A stretch of DNA of 64,000 nt, taken from the NCBI GenBank assembly GCA_025449115.1, contig JAHLKC010000047.1:186001-250000 (forward strand). Direction: 5' to 3'. Made by a program: the position numbers and the translations under genes. This document shows, one piece after another, positions 22,286 to 32,638 of the stretch (within the stretch, counting starts at the first letter, position 1; each line of letters opens with the position of its first letter). The DNA comes from Chytridium lagenaria. Its lineage: Eukaryota; Chytridiomycota; Chytridiomycetes; Chytridiales; Chytridiaceae. A model generated the notes under the pieces. The model saw only the letters and a list, made by a program, of their open reading frames with translations, was not told the DNA's origin and did not search any database.

Positions 22286-23941
22286 ATGTCCGCCAAACTC
22301 ACCCCTTCACCGGTCCGATCGAGCAGTCGCAAGCTCCCATTAAAGGCAACCGGGAATGCCGTCGACCTAGTCATCACCCGCCTTGCAGTAAAGTTCACCA
22401 TCAAGCCAGCAATCGCATCTCAAGCTCAAGGCTTCTTTCGCATGTCCTCTCCTGCGTTACCCAACTTCAATTCTCAAAGCATCGCAACTGCATGTCTCCA
22501 CGTTGCAAGTCGAATGTATTCCCTAAAACCGCAACATATTCTAATACAAAACAGGGCCGGAGCCGGCAAAAACCTTCAAGATACCCTTAAAAAAATGTCT
22601 ACACTGAACGTCCCAGAATTCACGCACCTTACAAGGCAGATTCAAGGTTTAGTGGACGCTAAACATAAAGTCTCGCTTGATGCCATGTGTGTGAAATACG
22701 GGCTTGCAGAGATTCGTGCAGATATTAGAGAAATGGTAAACGAGGTTCTAAAATTGAACCCGGTGTTTCAAGAAAAACTGGTGGCAGGTGCTGTCATTTA
22801 CGTAGCAGGAAAGATATTAAAGGTATGCTATTTTGTTTTAAAATCTAGTATTAACCTTTTAAATAGATGAAGATGGCATTGGATGATATGGTCTTGGAGT
22901 TGTCAGTAAAGAAAGTGATGTTTCAGAGGATGGTAGAGGTTGTGCAGAAGACATGTGAGGAGGGGCTGGAGAGGCTGGCGGCGAGGTTTGGATCCAAGAC
23001 GGCTAGGAAGAGAGGATGGAATGATGACGATGAAATTGGTAGCGCGAAACGAGGCCGAGTGGAAGTACGAGATGAGGAAGACGACGACGATGAAGACGGG
23101 ACTCCGTTGAGATGGGCTCTCCATCAATGTTCCAAAGATCGTCAAAACTTTCATCAGGCATTAAGCGAAAGAGGGGCTCCGAAGTGAGCATGGAGCGAGA
23201 AGATGAGGGGAGGAAGATATGGAAAATGTGGAAGAATTCTCACCAACTCAGCCCAGAAGATCATCAAGAATATCCACAGCTCCCTCAACTCAACTAAATC
23301 CCTTCCTGCACTAAAACCTCTCGCAAAATATTTTGGTACACCGACCTCCTCTAAACCAGCCTCAGGCTCACCCGCTAGAAGTGAAGAAAAAGAAAACGAG
23401 CCTTTGAATGTATCGTATGCCAAAACAGGACTTTCCGCACGGCTGCGGGAGACGCAGAAAGGGCTAAAAACAAAGACACCGGCACGCGCGAGCTCGCCTG
23501 CGGCTGAGGGAGAAGTTGGTACGGTGGAGGAGAAGGATATTTTGGTGAAAAGGGTAGCAAGAGGCATTTCCGGGAAATCTGGTGAAGTTGTAGCGGCCAA
23601 GAAGACTGGCGTGCGCTATGGTACAAATGAAAAAAGGACGTTTGAGCCTACTTCAGAAGAGAAGGAAGCAGAACGGATGAAAGAAAAGCTGATTCTGTCG
23701 GTTATCGGGCAACCTACAATGGTGGGTTCATCCTAGCTCTTTTGTAGGATATATTCTAAGCAAATTTTAATACTACTTCTTAGCTTGTATATGGAGATGA
23801 TCCGGACCTTGAGAGTACTGCACGCTTCAAAAAGTATGAGGAATGGAAGAAGGGATTTTGGTGGAGCTTCGGAAGAGGATGAAGACTTTAAAGCCTGTAC
23901 CAACAAATAGTGTTGCAGACGCAAATTCTGATGAAATTTGA
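22286..23941 (+). CDS. ORC6: Origin recognition complex subunit 6
   Basis: ORC6 is the cyclin-box (TFIIB-like) subunit of the complex that loads the replicative helicase at origins. The N-terminal cyclin fold includes AVDLVITRLAVKFTIKPAI and SIATACLHVASRMYS. The second fold includes LDAMCVKYGLAEIRADIREM, VAGAVIYVAGKILK and, after an intron at about 22824-22867, KMALDDMVLELSVKKVMFQRM. This order mirrors the animal and fungal subunit. A disordered linker with Glu/Asp and Ser/Pro follows. After a last intron (near 23721-23784) the C-terminal peptide reads FKKYEEWKKGILVELRKRM if one base is restored near 23858, like the conserved YEEWK tail that binds other ORC subunits. The end is then 23941; unshifted, it stops at 23880. 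Breaks near 23110-23290 also need bridging. Confidence 0.75.
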
Positions 23942-24033
23942 TGAACTTTATTCTATAGTTTTAACGCGTTTACGCGCATTTGCTTAGGAATGAACATTAA
24001 TTTATTATTACTATTCGACGATGTGGTTTTTTG

Positions 24034-26648
24034 ATGATTTCTGCATTTTCAGTGATGATTTCCATGTGTGTCCCACTTTCGACACCGAAATCTCCCAAAT
24101 CGTACCTTGTCACCGTGATGGATGCCTCCATCCCTTCGACGCCAGTCCCAAGGCGTTCGGTCCAGTCACCACGAAACTCACCCGCAACCATGATTCCCGC
24201 TGGCGTCTCTCCGATACTACGCTCGTAGGAGAAGATGAGCCCATTGAGATTGTGGTGAAACCCAAAACCTCAAAAGTCTAAAGAAGAAGGGGAAACAGAT
24301 CATCAAAGTCAACACAACCTGTTGTAAATACGATATTGTGAGAGCTTGCGTGAAGAAGTGCGGATTTAAAGTTGTGGAGGATTTGGAGCACTGGAGTTTG
24401 TTTTGGATTGATACGGGAGTTTCGGTGCAAAGAGTTTTAAGCATGTAGGGAACATTTGAATTTCTGGGATTATATTGACATCCAACAAGGCAACCGTACC
24501 AAAAGATCAACCACTTTCCTGGTATGCATGAGATTTGTCGAAAAGACCATCTCGCGCGAAACCTCTCCCGTCTATCCCGTCTTCTTCCAAAAGAGTACAA
24601 CTTCTTCCCTAAAACCTGGACTCTCCCACAAGATTGGGAAGACCTCCGCCTAACGCTCAAAAGTAAAAAAGGACAGACATTTATTGCCAAGCCAGATCAC
24701 GGATGCCAAGGAAAAGGGATATTCTTGTTTCGAAACTTGAAGCACATATCTCCACACAAGGGCTCCAATATCATTGTGCAGACGTATATCCCTAGACCGT
24801 ATCTAATCGATCATCTCAAATTTGATCTAAGAATTTACGTTCTCGTAACGTCTGTGGATCCGTTACGTATTTTTATACATAAATCGGGACTTGCGCGTTT
24901 CGCTACACATCGATACGCGGATCCCACTGACTCCAACATGTCCGACGTTTGCATGCATCTCACCAACTACGCCATCAACAAACACTCTCCCCAGTTCATC
25001 CCCGGAGACTCTGGTTCCAAACGCTCCCTTGCCTCCATCCTCGCTTTCATAGAATCCCGTACAAAAACCTCATCCACAGATCTCTGGTCCCGCATAGAAG
25101 AAGTAATCGTAAAAACCCTCGTTACAATCCAACCCAACTCCGCATGATTCTTCGCGCCTGCTTTCCCTCCACAGCGGTAAATAAGGAGCGGAGAGCAAAA
25201 GGTGCCGAAAGTCAATGTTTTGAGATATTGGGGTTTGATGTTTTCTTGGATCATAAATTGAAGCCTTGGGTTTTGGAGGTTAATCATTCACCATCCTTTA
25301 CGTGCGATAGTGAGATTGACTTGAGGGTGAAGGAGTCGGTGATTGTGGATACTTTAAAGATGGTGGATTTTAGTGTGGCGGATAAGAAGAAATTCATGAA
25401 AGAAGAAAAGGAGAAACAGAGGGTGAGGTTGTTTGGGGAGAAGGAAAATGAGAAACCGTCGGGCGCGGCAAAAAATGTGCATCATTTGGAAAAAGTGCCT
25501 CTAGCGGAACAAAGTCATAACGTTTCATCAACAACTTTCAACGATACCCTTGACATCTCTCGCCCTACAACCGCGGGTACATCCGACAATCTATCACCCC
25601 CCAAACCTACCCGCATACTCTCCGCCGCCTCCCAAGACCTCATCACTCACTATCTCTCCACCTACCCTCCTGGCCACCTCGACTCGCTTACCCGTTTCGA
25701 AGACACAACACTTGGCGCATTCACCCGCGTCTTCCCACCCTCTGACCCCTTCAAATTCGCTAAATATATCAAATGCCTCACGAGTGCACAAAAAATCTTC
25801 TCAGACACACGGACAACTAAGAGCCGACGAGAGTTTCTGCAGAAGCAGAAAGAGAAGGAGGATGGAGAAAGGAACGGGAATAAGTGGAGAGAACGGAGTG
25901 AACTTCGGACAAAAGATTTGAATGTGAAGCCGAGGTACATGAATTGGGTGGAGAAGGCGAGACATGGGGCGAGGGTAGAGGAGGAGGAGATGGAGGAGGA
26001 GGGGGAAGTGAATGAGAATCATGGAGATGATAATGATGATGAAGGCCCAGACAATTCATACTCGCACTTGATCAGCCCTGATGATCTGCCAGCTCCTGAG
26101 CGCGTTGTCCTCAAAGTCAACATCGAAACCATCAACGACCGTCTCCGCCAAGATTCCCGCACTTTCCGTCCAAAAGACGCCCACCCACCGACCAAAAATC
26201 CTACAATTCAAGACGTTCCCCCAACAACTCCTCGACGGCCCATATCCGCCCCGCACATTCTCTCCGACGCGGAAGCCAACGCCATCCGTCTCCATCTCGC
26301 TCGTAAACGTCTCCAACGTCTGCCCCAAACCCCCGCAAACGGCACCTCTACGGACACAGCATATCCCCTGTTGACACCATCACCCCTGAAATGGTGGATG
26401 AGCTTTTGAAACCTCCAAGTGCACGTTCATCGTCGCGGGCATCTTCTGCAGAGTCCTTGAAGCTGATGATTGAACCGAGGATGGAGGCCCAGAGAAAACC
26501 GGCAATGCAAATTATGCAGGGATTTGTTGGGAAGAAACTTCAAAAAATGGGAAGGGAAGGAGGGTTGCAGAGGAGTTTGGTGATTTCAAGATTTAGGCCA
26601 AAGTTTGGGAAGGTGTTTCCAGGAAGTGGAGCAGGGATGTTTGACTAG
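24034..26648 (+). CDS. Tubulin polyglutamylase, TTLL family
   Basis: TTLL enzymes are ATP-grasp ligases that add glutamate chains to tubulin tails, mainly on axonemal microtubules. The core starts near 24280 with KYDIVRACVKKCGFKVVEDL and HWSLFWIDTGVSVQRVLS. It continues with MHEICRKDHLARNLSRLSRL, the ATP-grasp loop FIAKPDHGCQGKGIFLF, DLRIYVLVTSVDPLRIFIH, SDVCMHLTNYAINKHS, and the metal/ATP-binding FDVFLDHKLKPWVLEVNHSP. The order and the long basic C-terminal region match the TTLL6/7/13 glutamylase group. Breaks near 24280, 24450, 25145 and 26385 are indel-like. The C-terminal half is charged and low-complexity. The start could be 24021 or 24034. Its presence is strong evidence that the organism builds a flagellum. 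Confidence 0.85.
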
Positions 26649-26838
26649 ACGTTGTTTTTAGAATAGAGCTGAGGTGTAGCTAGTTTCGGGTGGTATGGGC
26701 TGATTTGGATATCTGTCGCTTCGTGGTTATAAATACCTGTAATTATATCTAGACTCCGTTTTTATCCACTTTTTCTTATTTGAATTAGTTCCAAACATTT
26801 GTTTGCACATCCGACAATCTCGCAAAAAACAAACGCTC

Positions 26839-27550
26839 ATGGCTGAAGTCCACATTATCGGCACAATTCTCGGTGCATCTGGCTTCCCCCATTCCTCACT
26901 CTGTGCAAAGTGGAGTATCCTCGCCGGAGAGGGATGGAGTCTCGTCGAGGGTGAGGCTGGTGGACAGACGCAAGTGGATTTACCAGAGGTACGACCGCAT
27001 CCTCTTCTTTGGTTCATCCACTTACTTCTGTATTGCTCAAGGATGAACGATTCTCAGTGTGGTCACATCCAATAGGTATGCATATTTATAACGCATTCAA
27101 TGTTGATGGAGGCCATAGATGTGCATTATACGACGAAAACCGTTGGAGGATGGCCAAAGATTGTGGTTCAAGTATTTAGACAGGACATGTTTGGACGGAA
27201 CGAGTTATGTGAGCCCCACCCACGCTTTTTTGACCGCACATTCACATTAGAAAGATGGATACGGATTCGTTCATATGCCCACAACCCCTGGCTTTCATTC
27301 TGTCGAATGCGTAACATGGCGACCATCCGGCACAGTCATCGATCAACTTTACTGTAACTTCCACCTCAACATCCCATGAAACTTAACCTCTATAGCCTTC
27401 TTCCTCGGCGCCACACCACAACTGAAAAATCTCGACATTATCCACAATCCCGCAGACCGTTTCCGTCTTCAAACCGTCTCAATGGGGAAAATCCACATGG
27501 AAATTGGAATCATAGTCCGCAACTTTGAAGGCTACGGCGTCGGTCTCTAA
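26839..27550 (+). CDS. B9D2: B9 domain-containing protein 2 (ciliary transition zone)
   Basis: Five exons: 26839-26988, 27042-27075, 27119-27208, 27251-27353 and 27396-27550. B9D2 forms a complex with B9D1 and MKS1 at the base of cilia and gates protein entry. The start MAEVHIIGTILGASGF, GQTQVDLPE, VWSHPIDVHYTTKTVGGWPK, QVFRQDMFGRNEL, DGYGFVHMPTTPGFHSVECV, GATPQLKNLDIIHNPADRFR and the end IIVRNFEGYGVGL match the B9 family along its whole length. The family's usual size is about 175 residues, as here. Joining exon 3 to exon 4 needs a one-base adjustment. Four introns in 700 bp show how intron-dense this genome is. It sits 190 bp behind the TTLL gene on the same strand. Confidence 0.9.
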
Positions 27551-27638
27551 CAAAACAAAGGGCCAAAAAACTCAATAGCAACGCATTTGTATATTATATC
27601 GGTACAGGATAATCGAACCCCAATAAATAACCCACAGT

Positions 27639-28906
27639 CTACCGCTTCTTCGGCTTCGGCTTAATATCCTCGTCCTTCACTGAATGCAACATAATCTGAT
27701 TCGGCGTCCCTTGCTTATAATTCTCATGGCCCTTACCCCAGTCATACGATGCCGCGTATGCAAATATGGCGCCTGTCCGACTAAACCCTGTGGCGGAGAT
27801 GGTTTGACCGACAGGATTGAACATTTTTAAACGTTGCTTGGAATCCTTGTCCCAGAAATGGAAGGCACCATCGGCGCCTGCTGTGGAGAATGTGCCGTAC
27901 ATGGGATGGAAGGAGATGGCGTTGACGGCGTACACGTTTCGGTCGTCGCGATGGCATTTAAAGGAGAAATTCAAGCTATGGGTCCAGTTAGCTGGCGGCT
28001 TTGGAGTTATTTTCTTACCTTGAGTCCTTGTCCTCAATGTATTGAATCCCAACGCGTCCCTCGATGGATCCAATTGCAAAACCAGAGCCATTCGGGAAAC
28101 ATGAGATACATCGTGTCAGGTGTTTTAATGGCGAAGGAATGGTCTAAATTGAATGTCAGAAAAAGAAAGCAGGAATTAAACCTTGTAAGCCTGTCCTGGA
28201 TTCTGCATATTATAGATCGAAACGCTTTTATCCGCAGTCCCGACCACCATCAAGTTATTGACAACGTCCATGGTATAAACTCGTTCAGATAGGGTCAGAC
28301 TCAATACAGGATTTGGTGTTCTTAGATCCCAATACTAAACTTGGTTAACAACGTAGATGTATAAAAAAATAAGAGACATACTCTAATCGTCTTATCCCAC
28401 GACCCCGTCACCAGAATCGTTCCCTGCGGCGTATCTACAAACTTCGCACACTTGATCGGTAGGTCATGCGACCCCACGATTGAGGTCTGACCAGACTGCA
28501 AGTCCATCATTCTCGCCATCTTATCAGCACCTCCAGACACAAGTTTGCTCCCATCCTGTACATTCCATCAGTGATAATTAATAAGGTGAAACCGGACCTT
28601 GCTCCAGCTACAGCAGAGAGCAGGTGCCTCATGTGTAATCATAGCCTTTCCAACTGTTGTGCCGTTTTGTTGAACTTCCCATATTCGAGTCTGTCAGGCG
28701 TTAGTCTTGGTGGTGGTGATGAGTTTACGTTGTTGTCCCAACTGGATGCAGCGAGGAGATCTGCGGTTGGACTGAAACTTAAATCCGAGATTCCGTCCGT
28801 TGGGGGGTTGGAGACCTGACCAGTGAATTAGGACATTTATGCCATTGAGCTGCGTGTGGACGCTTGCCTCAATATCCTTCGGACCTTGGGTAAGGGATGA
28901 AATCAT
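27639..28906 (-). CDS. RAE1: mRNA export factor RAE1/Gle2, copy A
   Basis: RAE1 is a WD40 propeller that binds the GLEBS motif of NUP98-type nucleoporins and helps mRNA export and spindle assembly. The ATG at 28906 gives [13 protein letters not shown], followed by a GC-AG intron (28867-28816) and [14 protein letters not shown]. Later exons carry [65 protein letters not shown] and [18 protein letters not shown], ending KPKPKKR at 27639. These are the diagnostic RAE1 blades. Several short introns are present and no coding break is evident in the last exons. It is the downstream member of a tandem pair, 174 bp from copy B. It converges on B9D2, with only 88 bp between the stops. Confidence 0.9.
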
Positions 28907-29080
28907 GCTTTTTCGAGAACAAACTTCATAAATGTATTTGACATGCAACGAAAAAAGTATAAAAACAGAACGTGGTCTTTGTCGATAAAAGCAATCATGG
29001 CGGATCATCCATCCATCAATCCAAGGGATATAAAAAGACATGTGTAGACGGAAAAACAACAAAAGAAAAAATACAATAAG

Positions 29081-30390
29081 TTAATATCCCTTCTTGGGCT
29101 TGACGGGTTTTGGCTTCACATCCTCCTCCTTCACTGAATGCAACATGATCTGGTTCGGCGTTCCTTGTTTATAATGTTCATGACCCTTGCCCCAGTCATA
29201 GGACGCCGCGTATGCAAAGATGGCGCCTGTGCGGCTGAACGAGGTGGCCGAGATAGATTGTCCCACAGGGTTAAACTGCTTTAGCTTTTGCTTTGAGTCT
29301 TTGTCCCAAAAGTAAAATACACCGTCAGACCCGGCGGTAGAGAAAGTACCGTAAGGATGGAATGAAATGGCGTTAACGGCGTGGACATTTTTGTCGTCGC
29401 GATGGCATTTGAATGAGAAGCTCAAGCTGATAAACATTCAGATACGCAAAATAAGGAGCATGTTACCTGGCGTCTTTCTCTTCAATGTACTGAATCCCAA
29501 CTCGTCCTTCGATAGATCCAATGGCAAATCCAGAAGCATTTGGGAAGCATGCTATTGTACGTGTCTGCCATTTCAGCGGCGAAACTATTTGCTGGAAAAA
29601 GAAGTCAGAACCGTCAATATCGAAAACAAATGCTTACTTTAAAAGGTTGTGAAGGATTTTGAAGGTTAAAACAAAGAACGTTCCTGTCCGCGGTCCCAAC
29701 GACCATGAGTTGGCCCGCAACGTCCATTGAGTAGATTCTCTCGCCAAGCTGCACGCTAGCAATCGGGTTTGGCGTACGCAAATCCCAGTACTATAACCTT
29801 CAGAGATACTTTAACAATTTACTGACTTACTTTAATAGTCTTGTCCCAAGAGGCGGTAGCCAAGATGCTTCCTTGCTGGTTATCAAAAAACTTTGCAGAC
29901 TTGATGGGTGCATCATGCGATGCGACAACTCCCGTTTGGCCAGTCTGGAGGTCCATCATCTTTCCTACTTTGTCAGCTCCACCAGAAAAGAGTTTGGATC
30001 CGTCCTGTTAATAAGTTGTTAATGTATGCGGTGACGTTATGTTTCCCACAAACCTTGCTCCATGAACAACATAGTGCAGGCGCTTCATGGGTGATTGCGG
30101 CCTTCCCCACTGTCGACCCGTTTTGTTGAACTTCCCAAATCCTAGTCTGTTCGGTATGAAGAACAAAAGGTTCAGTTTAGATATCGTAGCATTCATGTCC
30201 GTACATTGTTGTCCCAGCTTGAAGCTGCGAGCAAATCCGCCGTAGGGCAGAAGCTTAAATCAGAAATCCCATCTGTCGGAGGGTTCGAAACCTAAAGAAA
30301 CTCTGTGTAAGCCCTCACGCATTCGTCAACGGGGAGCATCCAACATGCCTCAATGTCCTTTGGTCCCTGTTGGTTGAGGACCGAAATCAT
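29081..30390 (-). CDS. RAE1: mRNA export factor RAE1/Gle2, copy B
   Basis: The ATG at 30390 gives MISVLNQQGPKDIE, then a GC-AG intron (30348-30292) at the same codon as in copy A. WD40 blades follow: [106 protein letters not shown] and [18 protein letters not shown]. The end is KPVKPKKGY at 29081. Exon structure is shared with copy A, and the last exons differ by roughly one residue in seven by eye. Tandem duplication with both copies retained is therefore clear, and neither looks decayed. Which copy is the main export factor cannot be told from sequence. Confidence 0.9.
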
Positions 30391-30515
30391 TTTTCAAAGT
30401 CAAGAAAATGTTTAGCATGGGTGTGGGCGGTATAGTTTTTATTGACGCATGGGTGCTTATGAAAGTGGTTAAAGGGGATATTACAGGTGCATAGCATTCG
30501 GATGGCTCTTTGGAT

Positions 30516-31362
30516 TTAACTATTTCTGAGCTTGGCGAGCCTTTCAGTAAGGTCATCTTGCTCCTTGTCCACCGTGACTGTGCCGAGATTAAGGCCACCC
30601 TTGATCGCTCCAGGCATCTCCATCTGCAGCTCCAAACCATTCTCATCAGCAACCTTCTGAATAAGCTCGTCCACTTGGTCTCCAGGGGTAGTCATCGCCG
30701 TTGTCTGGCTCATCGCGCCTTCCATGTAACTTGTCTGAACGTCCAAATCCTCAAATTGCGATTCAAACTTATCCATGACCATGGATATCTAAATAGTGTA
30801 AGAAAAGAAAGTTTTGATAGGAAAGGAAAAACCTGTTCCAAGTTCATGCTCTTCATTGCCTTGTCCATGCCCTTCACGACTCCAGCCATAGATTGTGATA
30901 CTTTTCTCATGGTGACGGCGGTTTGAACCCTAGATGCGACAGCGTCAATCCGTGATGCCAGCCTCAGGAAATTCAGGGATTCGTTCTTTTTTCTAATGGC
31001 GTTGGCTGCATAGATCTTTGCTCCTTCCACATTGTTTTGTTGAATTGCCTAAATTTGAAACGGTATTCCACGTTTAAGACGGGCATACAACAAAACAACT
31101 ATCCTGACCTTCTTTAACTTTGCCTTCTCGTTTGCCTCATCCTTGGACGCCTTCTTGGATTCTCGCTCCAGCTGTTTTGCTGTAAACTGTGAAGGATCCC
31201 AATTAGATTCCATGCGATCTCAATGTGTTCTTGAACAACGTACCTTTAGCTGGAAGAGATGGTCTAAGACAGGCAGAGTTGAAGGTTACTACACGATGAT
31301 GCGTGAGGAGTATCGACGTAGCCCTCGATTAAAAACATGCACTTACTTTCGAGTCCGCTCAT
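30516..31362 (-). CDS. CHMP1: ESCRT-III protein CHMP1/Did2
   Basis: CHMP1 is an ESCRT-III-associated protein that recruits VPS4 through a C-terminal MIM helix and acts in multivesicular-body sorting and membrane scission. Exons: 31362-31347 (16 nt), 31263-31244 (20 nt), 31186-31109, 31048-30833 and 30788-30516. The protein opens MSGLENHLFQLKFTAKQLE, followed by [67 protein letters not shown] and [20 protein letters not shown]. It ends [15 protein letters not shown], the MIM1 helix. All five exons join in phase with no break. The two tiny first exons are unusual; an annotation pipeline could easily miss them. Confidence 0.93.
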
Positions 31363-31625
31363 GGTGGAAGGAACCCAACGACTTCAATTGAGTGTAACAC
31401 CAAACCTCCACGATGAAATGGATACCTTCAATGTCGAGGGATTACCTCCTTGTCGCTGCAAAAGGTAGCGCTCAGGGTATATGAGAATGTGTGATGTATC
31501 AGGACGAGGATGCTGCTGTAAAAGGGTCCTCAAACCACTGCGTATTGGAGGTGTTTGCGGAAGCATTCATGTGTCGTGAAGCCATTGTACCAAGATTGGC
31601 AACTTTAGTTCAAGTTCTTAGAAGC

Positions 31626-32426
31626 ATGAGCCTTGATAAGCTGCCTCTAGAGGTGCAGCAACATATTTTGAATGAGCTCGACTTCAAGCAGCTCTTACTT
31701 CTGAGAAGAACATCGCGGTTCTTCTATAGTCTCATTGCAAACGGCGAAGTGGAACGAGTCTTAACAATTGGATCCTTGGACGAGCTCCAACAAAAGCGGG
31801 ACCGAGCTACTTTCTTATTCCTTGAAAGACTTTGGAAACTTTAAAGACCGTAACATAAGCCCGAAGCATTGGAAATGGACTTGAGCCATCTGTACGTTGC
31901 CGTTGATTTCAGTCTTGAGGCCAAATCGGTCGCGGCCAAGGCTCGTGTCCTTTTCACCGCAAAATGGCATAAAATCTCTGAGACCACCCGCATATTTGCT
32001 AGGTCTCGTATGTCATCTATGAAAAAGATATCGGGCTGCTGCCAGCATCATTTCAAGTTGTGACCCTTTAGAGGTTCGAGTATTTGCTGCTGCTTCAGCC
32101 TGCCAAACACCCGAAAATACATATCCTTCGTACGAGCTGTACCCCGATAATGTCACGTTGTCAAAGATTCTGGCTGCAGGGAGCAGTCTTGACTTTATGG
32201 CCGACGGGACCATTGGATTCGCGCCTGACGATGACTATGACCGATATCTTTTCTCTGACCGCCTCACGATATCTCCGCCAGTCTGAATTTAACCGCTTCA
32301 GCGGTTGAATTACTGGATCGGAGCGCGGGAATGTTTTGGTTACTGCCTTCACTGGCGAGCCAAACATCATCGGGACTTGTAGGACATCTCAAGCTACCTC
32401 AAGATGTTGAGCCGGAGATGGAATGA
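31626..32426 (+). CDS. F-box protein
   Basis: The ATG at 31626 gives MSLDKLPLEVQQHILNELDF and then KQLLLLRRTSRFFYSLIANG, a typical F-box that would bind Skp1. After a break near 31840 and another near 32060 the frame continues VRVFAAASACQTPENTYPSY, GSSLDFMADGTIGFAPDDDY and RYLFSDRLTIS, ending at the TGA at 32424-32426. No substrate-binding repeat is recognised. It starts about 260 bp from the divergent CHMP1 ATG. It could be a pseudogene, but the same small-break pattern occurs in essential genes nearby. Confidence 0.6.
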
Positions 32427-32638
32427 CATCCACAGCAAAGCAAAGCAGAGCCATAGCATATCTGTATCTCTACCAACGCCTCCCTATGATATGTGAAAGC
32501 GTACAGCCTTTAAAATATATAGTTAGTTTTTGTTAAGTTTACGTTTACGTTTCCGTTGGTCAAAAAATTCGACCAGGCACTTTCTTTGCAGACAGGCGTC
32601 ATCGAGGTCGCGCTGCTGACCGATATTAACAAGCAAGC

